Below, one piece after another: positions 19,901 to 28,240 of a stretch of DNA of 64,000 nt; positions within the stretch are counted from its first letter, which is position 1, and the number at the start of each line of letters is the position of its first letter. Location: the NCBI GenBank assembly GCA_040901765.1, contig JBBDYG010000015.1, positions 62,001 through 126,000 of the forward strand, written 5' to 3'. The position numbers and the translations under genes were made by a program. Source of the DNA: JBBDYG01 sp040901765. GTDB lineage: Bacteria; Planctomycetota; Planctomycetia; Pirellulales; Lacipirellulaceae. A model generated the notes under the pieces. It made no database searches and had not been told where the DNA came from. It was given only the letters and a program-made list of their open reading frames with translations.

Positions 19901-22222
19901 GGTTCCATCTCGGTGATTGAATGTGCCGGCCGTAGGGTCAAATGAGCCAGTAGTTATTGACCCGCCGTCCAAAGTGACAACTCCTGCACCCCAAAATTTG
20001 AGAGTATCCTCCACTTCGAGAATCGCACCACTGGAAATGTTGAGCACGCCGGACCCACCCGAAGCCATGTCACTCCCGCCGACATATAGGCTTGCCCCGT
20101 TGTACCACTGCGAGCCGTTTCCCGTGATAGTTACGGTGCCTGTGGTGCTGGTAGTTTTTCCTAGATATGAATTGAGACTGCTGAGAATCGTCCCGTTAAT
20201 TAGCTCCAGAATTTGTCCCCCTGATGAGCCGATTGAAAGATTGTTGTCGAGATCCAGCAGACCTGAAACTGTGCCGCCATTGAGACGAATTGTTCCTTTT
20301 TGCCAATCGAGACTTCCATTCGTCGGATTAATGTAAAGGTGGGCGGATTCTACTGTTCCTCCATTCAGGATTCTCAAAGTTCCGGAACCGAGATCCCCGA
20401 CACGAAGAAATCCTGAATTACTCCAGATGGAGCTACTGCCATTGATCAATGCAGTGCCGGTTGAGCCTAGCCCAAATCCAATCCATCCATTTGTGCTGGT
20501 TAGCCTTCCTCCCCCAACGACCTCAAGATTGCCACTGCCGGTTCCAGTGCCAACGTAAACGCCTTCGGTTGGAGGAACTAGACTCGTATTTCCAGTAGAA
20601 ACCACCAATCGGCCGCCGTTTGCTTGATTCACTTGGCCTTTGTTCCAGACCCTAAGTGTTCCGCCCGCGACGATCTTGCCGAAGTCGGTGACATGTAGAG
20701 CAGCCGTGCCACCTGAAACAGATGCATCGCCTCCGACGTACACACCGCCAGCGTTGTCCCAAAGCGAGTTATTGCCAGTAACTGTCACCTCTCCAGCGCT
20801 TGCGGACGTCTTGGCGACTACGCCGATCGTGCTGGTGACCATGGCACCATCGGCAATCGTAAGTTGCCCAGTCCCGTTATCGGCGATGAATAGAGAACCG
20901 GTATTTGTCCACTTAGAGTTCAATCCAGTAATGTTCACAATTCCATCGGAATTTGATTGCGAACCGATTGAACTGGCAACGGCTGATACCGCGGCGCCGT
21001 TGGAGATTTCGAGCTCTCCACCGCCAAGGAAACCGATTTGGAGATCTCCTAAAGTCGTCCACGCTGAATTAGAACCGGAAACCGTTACGATCCCCTCGCC
21101 GGTCACGGGCAAGCTGCCGAAATTGCTGCCACCGATTGACGCATTGCCGTTTGAGACCTTACCGCCGTCTGAAATTATCAGCTCGCCGGTATTTCGTCGG
21201 CCTACGGTCAAGGTTCCGCTACTAGTCCAGGTTGACCCATTGCCAGATACACTGACCACGCCGCTTGACACCTGCGTATTGGCAATCGTGGCATCCGTAT
21301 TCGAAACAGCGGCCCCATCTTCGATCGACAGTGCGCCTGTGCCAAGGTTTCCGACGGTCAAACTGTCGCTATTAATCCAGTTCGAACCACCGCCGACGAC
21401 GGTCACCGCGCCGATTCCGCGGAAATCCGCCGCGAGTATTCCCGATTCAGAGTAGACGCGAGCACCATCTGAGATCAGCAACTGGCCATTTCCCAATACG
21501 CCGACGCGCAGGTCGCCATCGTTCTCCCACGATGAGCTACTGCCCGTCACCGTCACGATTCCCTCGCTGTCCGTTGCTCCGCCAATGGCACTGACAGTGT
21601 TTGAAACCATTCCGCCGTTAGAAATCGTAAGCTGACCGGCCCCGCTACTACCAACAGTTAACGTGCTATTCGTCCATGTTGATCCGATGTCTGAAACTGT
21701 CACCGTTCCTTCAGAACCAGCATTTAACCCGATCGTACCAATGGTATTAGAAACCGCTCCGCCCTCAATAATGGTTAATTCACCTCCTCCTTGATCACCG
21801 ACGCGTAGATAGTAACTATTAGTCCACGTCGAACCGCTTCCGCTGATTGCCGCACTCCCGTCAGATCCGGCGAGGCTTCCAATTTGAACTGCATGGCCGC
21901 TTAGGATCCCGCCGTTTTCGATTTCTAAAGAGCCAATGTCTGCGTTACCGACGAATATGTCTCGTGCTTGGGCAGTTGGCATTAGGACCTGACTTGTCCC
22001 GCCACCGTCGATGAATGCATCCGTCGAACTATTGGGAAGTCCCGCGGTCCAATTTCCCGCGTCAAACCAGCTTCCCGATTCAACATTCCAGCTTGTCTGA
22101 GCCTGCGCCTCGCGAAATGAGAAACTCGCAAACTGGAGCACAAGCGCAGCCAAGAAGCAAACCACCAGCCGCCAATCGCGCCGGCAGGACTTTCGCGTGG
22201 AAGAGTCGCAGAGATTCGCCAT
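16946..22222 (-). CDS. Giant beta-repeat surface protein with dockerin-like module and PEP-CTERM tail
   Basis: 1758 residues. A signal peptide of about 42 residues (ending EAQAQ) is followed by roughly twenty units of about 50-60 residues. Each unit carries a core like GxGSTWxNSGxLxVGxxGxG, then LTIxxGGxVSNT, the pattern of autotransporter-like beta-solenoid passengers. Near residue 1686 is DFNNDGIVSAADYTVWRD, a calcium-binding dockerin-like/EF-hand loop. The C-terminus is VPEP, a hydrophobic helix and FARRCA, which matches the PEP-CTERM sorting signal recognised by exosortase/archaeosortase-type systems. It is probably an anchored or released adhesin or matrix protein. Base composition is visibly more AT-rich than in the neighbours. 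It lies between two uvrA 3' ends, suggesting acquisition. Confidence 0.9.
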   Translation of the reverse strand: MANLCDSSTRKSCRRDWRLVVCFLAALVLQFASFSFREAQAQTSWNVESGSWFDAGNWTAGLPNSSTDAFIDGGGTSQVLMPTAQARDIFVGNADIGSLEIENGGILSGHAVQIGSLAGSDGSAAISGSGSTWTNSYYLRVGDQGGGELTIIEGGAVSNTIGTIGLNAGSEGTVTVSDIGSTWTNSTLTVGSSGAGQLTISNGGMVSNTVSAIGGATDSEGIVTVTGSSSSWENDGDLRVGVLGNGQLLISDGARVYSESGILAADFRGIGAVTVVGGGSNWINSDSLTVGNLGTGALSIEDGAAVSNTDATIANTQVSSGVVSVSGNGSTWTSSGTLTVGRRNTGELIISDGGKVSNGNASIGGSNFGSLPVTGEGIVTVSGSNSAWTTLGDLQIGFLGGGELEISNGAAVSAVASSIGSQSNSDGIVNITGLNSKWTNTGSLFIADNGTGQLTIADGAMVTSTIGVVAKTSASAGEVTVTGNNSLWDNAGGVYVGGDASVSGGTAALHVTDFGKIVAGGTLRVWNKGQVNQANGGRLVVSTGNTSLVPPTEGVYVGTGTGSGNLEVVGGGRLTSTNGWIGFGLGSTGTALINGSSSIWSNSGFLRVGDLGSGTLRILNGGTVESAHLYINPTNGSLDWQKGTIRLNGGTVSGLLDLDNNLSIGSSGGQILELINGTILSSLNSYLGKTTSTTGTVTITGNGSQWYNGASLYVGGSDMASGGSGVLNISSGAILEVEDTLKFWGAGVVTLDGGSITTGSFDPTAGTFNHRDGTLAIVGGNYSHMGLLSINGSTTAARPLLQLVDVVQSSSITEIRVGDSRYGTLTITDGSHLSNTGPSSVGYGGLAVGYVLVEGENSCWTIGQGLTVGRFASGEVRIANGGSVTNTTGVIGRESGSTGLVTISGPDAVWTNSGSLVVGSNGSGELSIVNGGKVSNTTGLIGNSSNGIGIVTVSGIGSTWSSSATLQIGANGTGTLSVQNGGLVEAAQIEIHATKGTLNWDTQGTLRINGGTIIGLHDTNNEISIGSFGGQVFELVNGAMLTSEAGYLGRSSGESGTVTVTGNSIWNAGSNLFVGGSQEATGGIASLTVSNGGHVEISDVLKVWDSSTFTLNGGSVNVGSIDVSRGIFNHRDGTLTVDGGTFLHNQSSLTIRGDTAESNPSLVLANGAELNGISSLNVGTMYSASLSITGGSVLENASSSSIDASDGQPAKVVVSGNDSSWTSGHDFYLGAFGVAGGELIISDGGRFNNSRLGIMAYGPDSIGMATVIGAGSTWINGDHLSVGFRGKGELLIADGGFVSTDGVMIAEVAGSQGTVNVTGTDSTWVINDNVIVGNNGIGQLTINDGGNVLSNSSGIGSGLSASGNVLVSGNDSTWMTGGLGIARGELTIAAGGLVVSEIAAIGHGTDAEAQVTVADFASTWSNSGNLSIGGSQFSGGTGTLLIKAGGFATTSSTFIAEHPSAEGFVTVVDFGSAWTLTGQLSIGGNTVTGLQGGLGTMTFGSGGTVNVGENITLFPQATVNLDGGNLTALGVNFEGTGGQFIWTSGTLHVGTYNGNLSNPGGTLAPGQSAGSTSVNGNYTQGPDATLEIEIGGLTSGTQHDVVNVTGNATLGGQLQLAMLGNYVPFTTDSFTVLTASGILNGTFSNAAPSERLATTDGRGSFLIHYNEGGSFDPNQIVLTDFLLAGDFNNDGIVSAADYTVWRDTDNSPEGYIAWQRNFGLAYGTGSSDLQTAPVPEPAAWQLLLAAALIAGLFARRCA

Positions 22223-22456
22223 CTACTCGTTATCCCTGAACTTGCGGAAGTGCCTGCGTTTTGAAAGACGATCGCTAGGGCTTTGCCACAGTATAACCGT
22301 CGATTGTGTGGTTCACCACCGAATTCCCGGCCAATCGCGGAGATCACCTTGGACAAGGCCTTTGGCGTGAATTGCCCCCTCCCCTAGCCCTTCCCTCGGG
22401 GGGATGGGATAGCGCGCTCGCTGCGCTCGCAAATTCCGAGTTTGGGAGAAACCCGT

Positions 22457-25400
22457 CTACGTGGCCAGCGCCCTTCCCGTCGCCGACTCTTCACATTTCG
22501 CCACTTCCTCCGGCGTGCCTTGCGTGACGACACGCCCGCCTTCATCCGCTGCGCCAGGCCCAAGATCAATGATCCAATCCGCAACTCGCATTAGTTGCAA
22601 GTTGTGTTCGACGACGATGATCGAGTGGCCGACTTCGATCAGGGCGTCGAAGCAGTCGACGAGTTTTACGATGTCGGAGAAGTGGAGGCCGGTGGTTGGT
22701 TCGTCGAGGAGGAAGAGCGTGCGGCCGTGTCGCCGGACGGCGAGTTGCTCGGCGAGTTTCAGGCGTTGGGCTTCGCCGCCGGAGAGAGTGTTTGCGGGTT
22801 GGCCGAGGCGGAGGTAGTCGAGGCCGACGTCGAGCAAGCTTTTGAGGCGGGCCTGGAGTTTCTTTTGGCCGCGGAAGAAACGGAAGGCTTCGAGCGCGGT
22901 GAGGTCGAGGATTTCGGCAATGTCGCGGCCGCGGTACTTCACGTCGAGCACTTCGCGGCGATAGCGGCGGCCGCCGCACTCGGGGCAGCGCATGAAGATG
23001 TCGGCCATGAACTGCATGTCCACCTGCAAGTAGCCCGCGCCTTGGCATGCCTCGCAGCGGCCCCCGGCGACGTTGAAGCTGAAGTGGCTGGCGGTGAAGC
23101 CGCGCGACTTGGCTTCGGGCTGATCGGCGAAGAGCGTGCGGATCGGGTCGAAGGCCTTGATGTAGGTAACCGGGTTCGAGCGCGGCGAACGGCCGATGGG
23201 GGTTTGATCGACGAAGACGACGTCTTCAAGTTGGCCGCCGCCTAAGATTTCGGTGGGCGAGGGGTTGGGGGCTGGGGGTTTGGGGCTGGGGGCGGAGAAT
23301 TGCTGATTGCTGATTGCTGATTGCTGATTGACTTTCCCTGCCCTCTGTATCCTGCATCCAGCATCGTTACTTTTATTCAAGCGCGAAGCCAGCGCCGGAT
23401 ACAGTGTGTGCCGTACCAGACTGCTTTTGCCGGCGCCGCTGACGCCGGTGACAAGGCATAGCAGTCCAAGTGGAAAATCGACAGTGAGGTTTTGCAGATT
23501 GTTCGCGCGGGCGCCGATGAGTGTGACCCGGCCGTGCGTCGGCGTGCGGCGCGTTCCGCTATGCGCGAGCATTCGGCGGCCGGCGAGCCAGTCGCCGGTG
23601 CGATTGCCCTCGGTGCGTTCCATTTCTTGCGGCGTGCCTTGGAACGTAACGCGGCCACCTTCGATGCCGGCGCCAGGGCCGAACTCGACCACCTGATCGG
23701 CGGCGCGAATGATCTGCTCTTCGTGCTCGACGGCGATCACCGTGTTGCCGCGGTCGCGCAGACGGCTGATGGCTTGCGTGAGTCGCGGCACGTCGGCGGG
23801 GTGGAGGCCGACGGAGGGTTCGTCGAGCACGTAGAGCATGTCAACGAGGTTCGAGCCAAGCGTGGCGGTCATCGCGACCCGCTGGGCTTCGCCGTCGCTG
23901 AGCGTGCGCAAGCGTCGATCGAGAGACAGATAGCCAACGCCGACATCGACGAGGTATCGCAGACGGTGGCGGATTTGATCGAGCGGGATGCGGGCGATTT
24001 GGCGTTGGTGTTCGGTGAGCATGGGGGCCGGGTTAAGGGTGCCACTGGCTGTGCCAGTGCTTTCACTGGCGGAGCCAGTGGCACCTGACGTGGCGAGTCT
24101 GTCGAAGAATCTTAGCGAGTCGTCAACCTTCATAGCGCACACGTTTGCAAAGTTCTGGTGGGCAACTTGCACGGCGAGGGCTTCGGGATTGAGGCGGGTG
24201 CCGTGGCAATCGGGGCAGACGCGATACGTCCGCCAACGGCTCAGAAAGACTCGTAGGTGCATTTTGTACTTCCGCCGCTCGAGCCAGCGGAAGAATCCGT
24301 TGAGGCCGCCGAATTTGCGTACGGGAATGCCTTCAATTACAAGCCGGACTTGCTCGGGCGTAAGTTGCTCGAACGGCACATCGACTGGCAGGTGGTAATC
24401 AGCGGCGAGCGCGAGAAGTTCTTCGAGTTCGTGCGCGTAGGCGGGCGTGTTCCAGGGCGCGACCGCGCCGTCACGAAGCGACTTCGTGCGGTCGGGGATG
24501 ACCAGGTTCATGTCGGTTTCGACCACGCTGCCAAAGCCTTCGCACGTCGGGCACGCGCCGAGCGGACTGTTGAAGTGGAACAAGTCGGGTTGAGGCTCGG
24601 CGAACTCCCGATGGCACGACGGGCAGCGAACGTGCCGGCTGAAGACGTGCAGAAGAAGCGTGTCAGGAACCATTTCCCCAGGTTGGTTCGGTTTTGTGTG
24701 AATTTCCAAGTAAGGAAGTGGCTCCTGACACCTTTTGTTAGTCAGGACGACGCAAGCGCCGTTGCCGGTGAGGAGGGCGGTTTCAACCGATTCGGCAACG
24801 CGCTCCCGCGAAGTTTGGCCAATAATAACGCGATCGATTAGTGGGATGAACGGTTCACCTGAATGGAGATCTCGCGCTAGTTCAGGCGTGATACTCACCG
24901 TTACCGTTTGGTTCTGCCAGACGCCGCGCACATAGCCCGCCTCGGTGAATTGTGCGAGCCAGCCCGCGATCTTGTTCTCTTCGGGGACCGTTTCGGCGAA
25001 GCCGACCATCGCCCGGGTGCCGGTGGGAAACCGCTGAAGTTGATCGACTATCGAATCGACCGAGTCGCTGCGGACTTCGCAGTCGCATTCAGGGCAAATG
25101 ACCGTCCCGACGCGGGCGAAGAGTAGCCGCAGGTGGTCGGCAACTTCGGTAGTGGTGCCGATGGTCGCACGGTTCGAGCGACTCGTATTGCGGTGCGTAA
25201 CGGCAACCGCGGGGGGAATGCCGTCGATCGAGTCGGCGTCGGGTTTGTCGAGCTGCGCGAGGAATTGCCGCGTGTAGGCCGAAAAACTCTCGATGTATCG
25301 CCGCTGGCCTTCGGCGTAGAGGGTGTCGAGGGCCATGCTTGTCTTGCCGCTGCCCGACACGCCGCAGAAGACGATCAGCTTGTGCCGCGGAAGGTCGAGA

Positions 25401-25495
25401 TCGACACTAACCAGGTTATGCGTCCGTGCGCCGCGAACGCGGATGGCTTGCAGCGCGGACGGCGAAACCCGGTGTTTGGCAGGGATAGTGGGCAC
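22457..25495 (-). CDS. uvrA: UvrA-type excinuclease ABC subunit A with in-frame repeat insertions
   Basis: 1012 residues (about 940 is usual). UvrA recognises DNA damage as a dimer and loads UvrB. Both ABC modules are complete: Walker A GVSGSGKTS (from residue 45) and GVSGAGKSS (near 683), signatures LSDGEAQRVAM and LSGGEAQRLKLAEQL, and Walker B YVLDEPSVGLHP and FLLDEPTTGLH. Zinc-binding cysteines are seen at CPECDC, CPSC...CPTC and CEACQGAG...CPECGG. Three segments are foreign repeat DNA translated in frame, at residues about 255-279, 470-487 and 699-750, each in a surface loop between conserved blocks. The C-terminal sequence differs from the commonest UvrA ending, so a UvrA2-like paralogue is possible. 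Confidence 0.92.
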   Translation of the reverse strand: MPTIPAKHRVSPSALQAIRVRGARTHNLVSVDLDLPRHKLIVFCGVSGSGKTSMALDTLYAEGQRRYIESFSAYTRQFLAQLDKPDADSIDGIPPAVAVTHRNTSRSNRATIGTTTEVADHLRLLFARVGTVICPECDCEVRSDSVDSIVDQLQRFPTGTRAMVGFAETVPEENKIAGWLAQFTEAGYVRGVWQNQTVTVSITPELARDLHSGEPFIPLIDRVIIGQTSRERVAESVETALLTGNGACVVLTNKRCQEPLPYLEIHTKPNQPGEMVPDTLLLHVFSRHVRCPSCHREFAEPQPDLFHFNSPLGACPTCEGFGSVVETDMNLVIPDRTKSLRDGAVAPWNTPAYAHELEELLALAADYHLPVDVPFEQLTPEQVRLVIEGIPVRKFGGLNGFFRWLERRKYKMHLRVFLSRWRTYRVCPDCHGTRLNPEALAVQVAHQNFANVCAMKVDDSLRFFDRLATSGATGSASESTGTASGTLNPAPMLTEHQRQIARIPLDQIRHRLRYLVDVGVGYLSLDRRLRTLSDGEAQRVAMTATLGSNLVDMLYVLDEPSVGLHPADVPRLTQAISRLRDRGNTVIAVEHEEQIIRAADQVVEFGPGAGIEGGRVTFQGTPQEMERTEGNRTGDWLAGRRMLAHSGTRRTPTHGRVTLIGARANNLQNLTVDFPLGLLCLVTGVSGAGKSSLVRHTLYPALASRLNKSNDAGCRIQRAGKVNQQSAISNQQFSAPSPKPPAPNPSPTEILGGGQLEDVVFVDQTPIGRSPRSNPVTYIKAFDPIRTLFADQPEAKSRGFTASHFSFNVAGGRCEACQGAGYLQVDMQFMADIFMRCPECGGRRYRREVLDVKYRGRDIAEILDLTALEAFRFFRGQKKLQARLKSLLDVGLDYLRLGQPANTLSGGEAQRLKLAEQLAVRRHGRTLFLLDEPTTGLHFSDIVKLVDCFDALIEVGHSIIVVEHNLQLMRVADWIIDLGPGAADEGGRVVTQGTPEEVAKCEESATGRALAT
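23246..23375. repeat. Simple-word repeats inside uvrA
   Basis: It contains GGGGCTGGGGG-type repeats (23260-23296), then four copies of TGCTGATT ending TTGACT (23300-23332) and CTGTATCCTGCATCCAGCAT. Translated in frame it gives a low-complexity loop including QQSAISNQQF and PSPKPPAPNPSP between the second Walker A and the conserved FVDQTPIGRSPRSNP. The TGCTGATT word recurs at 36110-36228. Confidence 0.8.
24038..24085. repeat. GGTGCCACTGG palindrome inside uvrA
   Basis: GGTGCCACTGGCTGTGCCAG and ACTGGCGGAGCCAGTGGCAC form a cruciform-like element of the family seen at 8698-8762. It is translated as a Ser/Thr/Gly/Ala-rich loop. Confidence 0.85.
24660..24732. repeat. GTGTCAGGA palindrome inside uvrA
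   Basis: GTGTCAGGAACCATTTCCCC on the left pairs with AAGTGGCTCCTGACACC on the right. It is translated as KRCQEPLPYLEIHTKPNQPG plus a few residues between a UvrA strand (GACVVL) and the next zinc-binding block (CPSC). Confidence 0.8.
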
Positions 25496-25737
25496 GGCGC
25501 GTACTGCGGCTGCTGAAGCGGTAGAGGCAAACTTGTATCGTAAGGTAGGTTGCCGCGATTCAGAACTCCCCCTGCCGAATCACAAGAAACCGAAGTTATA
25601 ATCGCATGTTCAACCGCGGATACCTGGTATAGGCGCTAATTATCTCGTTTCAGTGAGTTTTATTAGCGTCCATTAGCGTTAATCAGCGGTTCGCTTCCTT
25701 GATTCGGCAAGAGTAGGCTATTCATTGGAGTCGAGTT

Positions 25738-26016
25738 TTGTCGCGCCCGCGTGCCATTCACAATCCGTTCTACATCCTGCTGGCGATTGTCGGCGTAGTG
25801 TTTGTGTTCACCGCGGTGGCGTATGGCATCATGGCATTTCAGATGGCGAACCTACCCTTGGATGGCGCGCCGGATCATCGCGCGCATCCCCTTACGACTT
25901 GGGTGCGTCAATACGGCGACTTGGCGATTCTAGTTGAGATTGCCGCGCTCGCGGTACTCACGTGCGCGGCGATTGGCACCGATAGTTATTGGCAACGTAG
26001 GGCGGAGCGGTCGTAA
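25738..26016 (+). CDS. Small two-helix membrane protein upstream of ligA
   Basis: 92 residues, unrecognised. Helix 1 is FYILLAIVGVVFVFTAVAYG and helix 2 is LAILVEIAALAVLTCAAIG; the short loop and tail are hydrophilic. The only start that keeps the first helix whole is TTG at 25738, preceded by GGAG at about 25727. The stop overlaps the ligA start (TAATG), so the two are translationally coupled; this is a spacing-based link, not a functional one. The 25496-25737 gap holds only ATTAGCGT-type short repeats. Confidence 0.6.
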   Translation: MSRPRAIHNPFYILLAIVGVVFVFTAVAYGIMAFQMANLPLDGAPDHRAHPLTTWVRQYGDLAILVEIAALAVLTCAAIGTDSYWQRRAERS

Positions 26017-28022
26017 TGGCGAAATCAGCAGAGCGCGAGATCGAACAACTGCGCGATGAGATTCGCTTGCATGACCATCTCTATTACGCGCTAGCAAAGA
26101 CGGAGATTACCGACCTTGAATACGACCGGCTGATACATCGGCTCAAGGAATTAGAAGCCGCTCATCCCGAACTTCTCAAACCCGATAGCCCGACGCAGCG
26201 GGTCGGCGAGCGACCGGTCGAGGGACTCGTGCAGGTGCGGCATCGCGTGCCGATGTTGTCGATCGACAACACCTACAAAGTGGAAGAGTTGCAGCACTAC
26301 GGCATTCGCATTGCCAAGTTGTTGGCGGGCGAGGAGATCGAGTGGGTCGTCGAATACAAGATCGACGGCGTGGCTGTAGCGTTGACGTATCAGGATGGCG
26401 TGCTGGTGCAAGGCGCGACGCGCGGCGATGGCCAAACGGGGGACGACATAACGCACAACGTCCGCACCATTCGCGATGTGCCGCTTCGGCTGAAGGGAAA
26501 GGGGATTCCGCCGCTACTGGAAGTACGGGGCGAGATCTACATTACCAACAGCGACCTGGTGGCGATCAACGAACAGCGCGACAAGCAAGGTTTAGAGCCG
26601 TATGCCAACACGCGGAATCTGGCCAGCGGCAGCATCAAAATGCTCGACCCGCGAATTAGCGCCCAGCGCCGGCTGCGGATGTTCTGCCACGGCGTCGGCG
26701 CGGAGGAGGGGCTGGGCGTCGATAACTACATGGACTTCCTCAACGAACTGAAAACGTGGGGGTTGCAGCCTAGCCCCCACGTCGAGTTGTTCCAGACGTT
26801 CGTTGCCGCCGTTGAGCATTGCGAGACGCTGATCGGGCGGCTTCACGAGCTGGACTTCGAGGTCGATGGCCTGGTGCTCAAGGTCAACCGCTTTGAACAG
26901 CGCCGGCGGCTCGGCGCGACGAGTAAAAACCCGCGGTGGTTGGTGGCGTACAAGTTCGAGAAGTACGAAGCGGCGACGAAGCTCAACGCGATCCTGCTCA
27001 GCGTGGGGAAGTCGGGTGCTGTGACACCAGCAGCGGAACTGGAGCCAGTCAAGATTGCCGGGTCGATGATCAGCCGCGCGAGTTTGCACAACCCTGAAGA
27101 AGTCGAACGCAAGGACGTGCGGGTCGGCGACACGGTGATTGTGGAGAAAGCGGGCAAGGTGATTCCGCACATCGTGCGGGTGGAAATGCACTTGCGGCCC
27201 GACGGTGCGCGAAAGTTTGAGTTTCCCACGAAGTGCCCCGAGTGCGAAACGGAACTCGTGAAGGACGAGGGGGGTGTCTATATTCGCTGCCCGAACTTCG
27301 ATTGCCCCGCGCAGTTGCGCGAACGGTTGCAGTATTACGCCAGCCGCACGGCGATGGATATTGAAGGGCTTGGGGAGAAGCTGGTCGATCAACTCGTTTC
27401 GACCGAGCTTGTCCGGGCAGGTGCTGACCTGTATCGACTCGACGCGGACCAACTGATGAAGCTCGAACGGATGGGCCGCAAATCGGCGGAGAAGTTGCTT
27501 GCAAACATCGAAGCGAGCAAATCGCGCGGGCTGGCGCGGTTGCTCAATGCGATTTCTATTCGGCACGTCGGCGCGCGGGTGGCTACGGTGCTGGCAGGGC
27601 ATTTCGGTTCGCTCGATGCGCTCGAAGCGGCGAGCGAAACGGAACTCTCGGCGGTGAATGAAGTCGGACCCGTGATTGCCCACAGCGTGTACGAGTTTCT
27701 GCATAGCGAAGCGGGAGGGCACCTGCTCGGCGAACTGCGGGCCGCAGGGGTGGACACCACCGGCCCGCGTGACGCGCCCGCGGCCGGGGATGGCAAACTC
27801 TCCGGCAAGGTGCTCGTGGTCACCGGAACGCTCGCGAAATACGGTCGCGAGGAGATCGAGGAACTAATCGTCCGCCACGGGGGCCGGGCGTCGGGGAGCG
27901 TCTCGAAAGCGACTGACTATGTAGTCGCCGGCGAAAAGGCGGGTAGCAAGCTCGAAAAGGCCCAGAAGCTGGGAATTCCCGTGCTGAGCGAGGCGGATTT
28001 TAACGCGTTACTCGCACAGTGA
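26016..28022 (+). CDS. ligA: NAD-dependent DNA ligase
   Basis: 668 residues, the normal length. It seals nicks at Okazaki fragments and repair patches, adenylylated by NAD. The layout is: Ia domain with the NAD-binding YDRL and SPTQRVG blocks; nucleotidyltransferase domain with the lysine nucleophile Lys115 in EYKIDGVA; OB fold; a four-cysteine zinc finger (Cys407, 410, 425, 430); helix-hairpin-helix region with the GPVIAHSV-type motif near 545; and a C-terminal BRCT domain from about residue 588. The ATG overlaps the previous stop by one base. Confidence 0.97.
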   Translation: MAKSAEREIEQLRDEIRLHDHLYYALAKTEITDLEYDRLIHRLKELEAAHPELLKPDSPTQRVGERPVEGLVQVRHRVPMLSIDNTYKVEELQHYGIRIAKLLAGEEIEWVVEYKIDGVAVALTYQDGVLVQGATRGDGQTGDDITHNVRTIRDVPLRLKGKGIPPLLEVRGEIYITNSDLVAINEQRDKQGLEPYANTRNLASGSIKMLDPRISAQRRLRMFCHGVGAEEGLGVDNYMDFLNELKTWGLQPSPHVELFQTFVAAVEHCETLIGRLHELDFEVDGLVLKVNRFEQRRRLGATSKNPRWLVAYKFEKYEAATKLNAILLSVGKSGAVTPAAELEPVKIAGSMISRASLHNPEEVERKDVRVGDTVIVEKAGKVIPHIVRVEMHLRPDGARKFEFPTKCPECETELVKDEGGVYIRCPNFDCPAQLRERLQYYASRTAMDIEGLGEKLVDQLVSTELVRAGADLYRLDADQLMKLERMGRKSAEKLLANIEASKSRGLARLLNAISIRHVGARVATVLAGHFGSLDALEAASETELSAVNEVGPVIAHSVYEFLHSEAGGHLLGELRAAGVDTTGPRDAPAAGDGKLSGKVLVVTGTLAKYGREEIEELIVRHGGRASGSVSKATDYVVAGEKAGSKLEKAQKLGIPVLSEADFNALLAQ

Positions 28023-28078
28023 CAGGTGAAAGGTATTCGGCCAGCCGCCCGGGTTTTCGCCCGAAATGCCTATCTTGC

Positions 28079-28107
28079 TTGGATTTCCAGCCGGGGCCGA
28101 TTATGCT
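28079..28107 (+). promoter_or_regulatory. Candidate sigma-70 promoter
   Basis: TTGGAT (28079-28084), 17 bases, TATGCT (28102-28107), lying between ligA and the Gly-rich secreted gene that starts 134 bases later. Confidence 0.3.
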
Positions 28108-28240
28108 GGAAGCTGGACCACGGCGGTTCCTCCGCTCGGCAATAGCCGATGCCGATCCGTTCGTATGGTTAGCAGAGTTCACATTGCGCGGTAATGACAT
28201 AGCGGCAGCGGCTTTTAACAATCTAGCTTGGAACACGACG

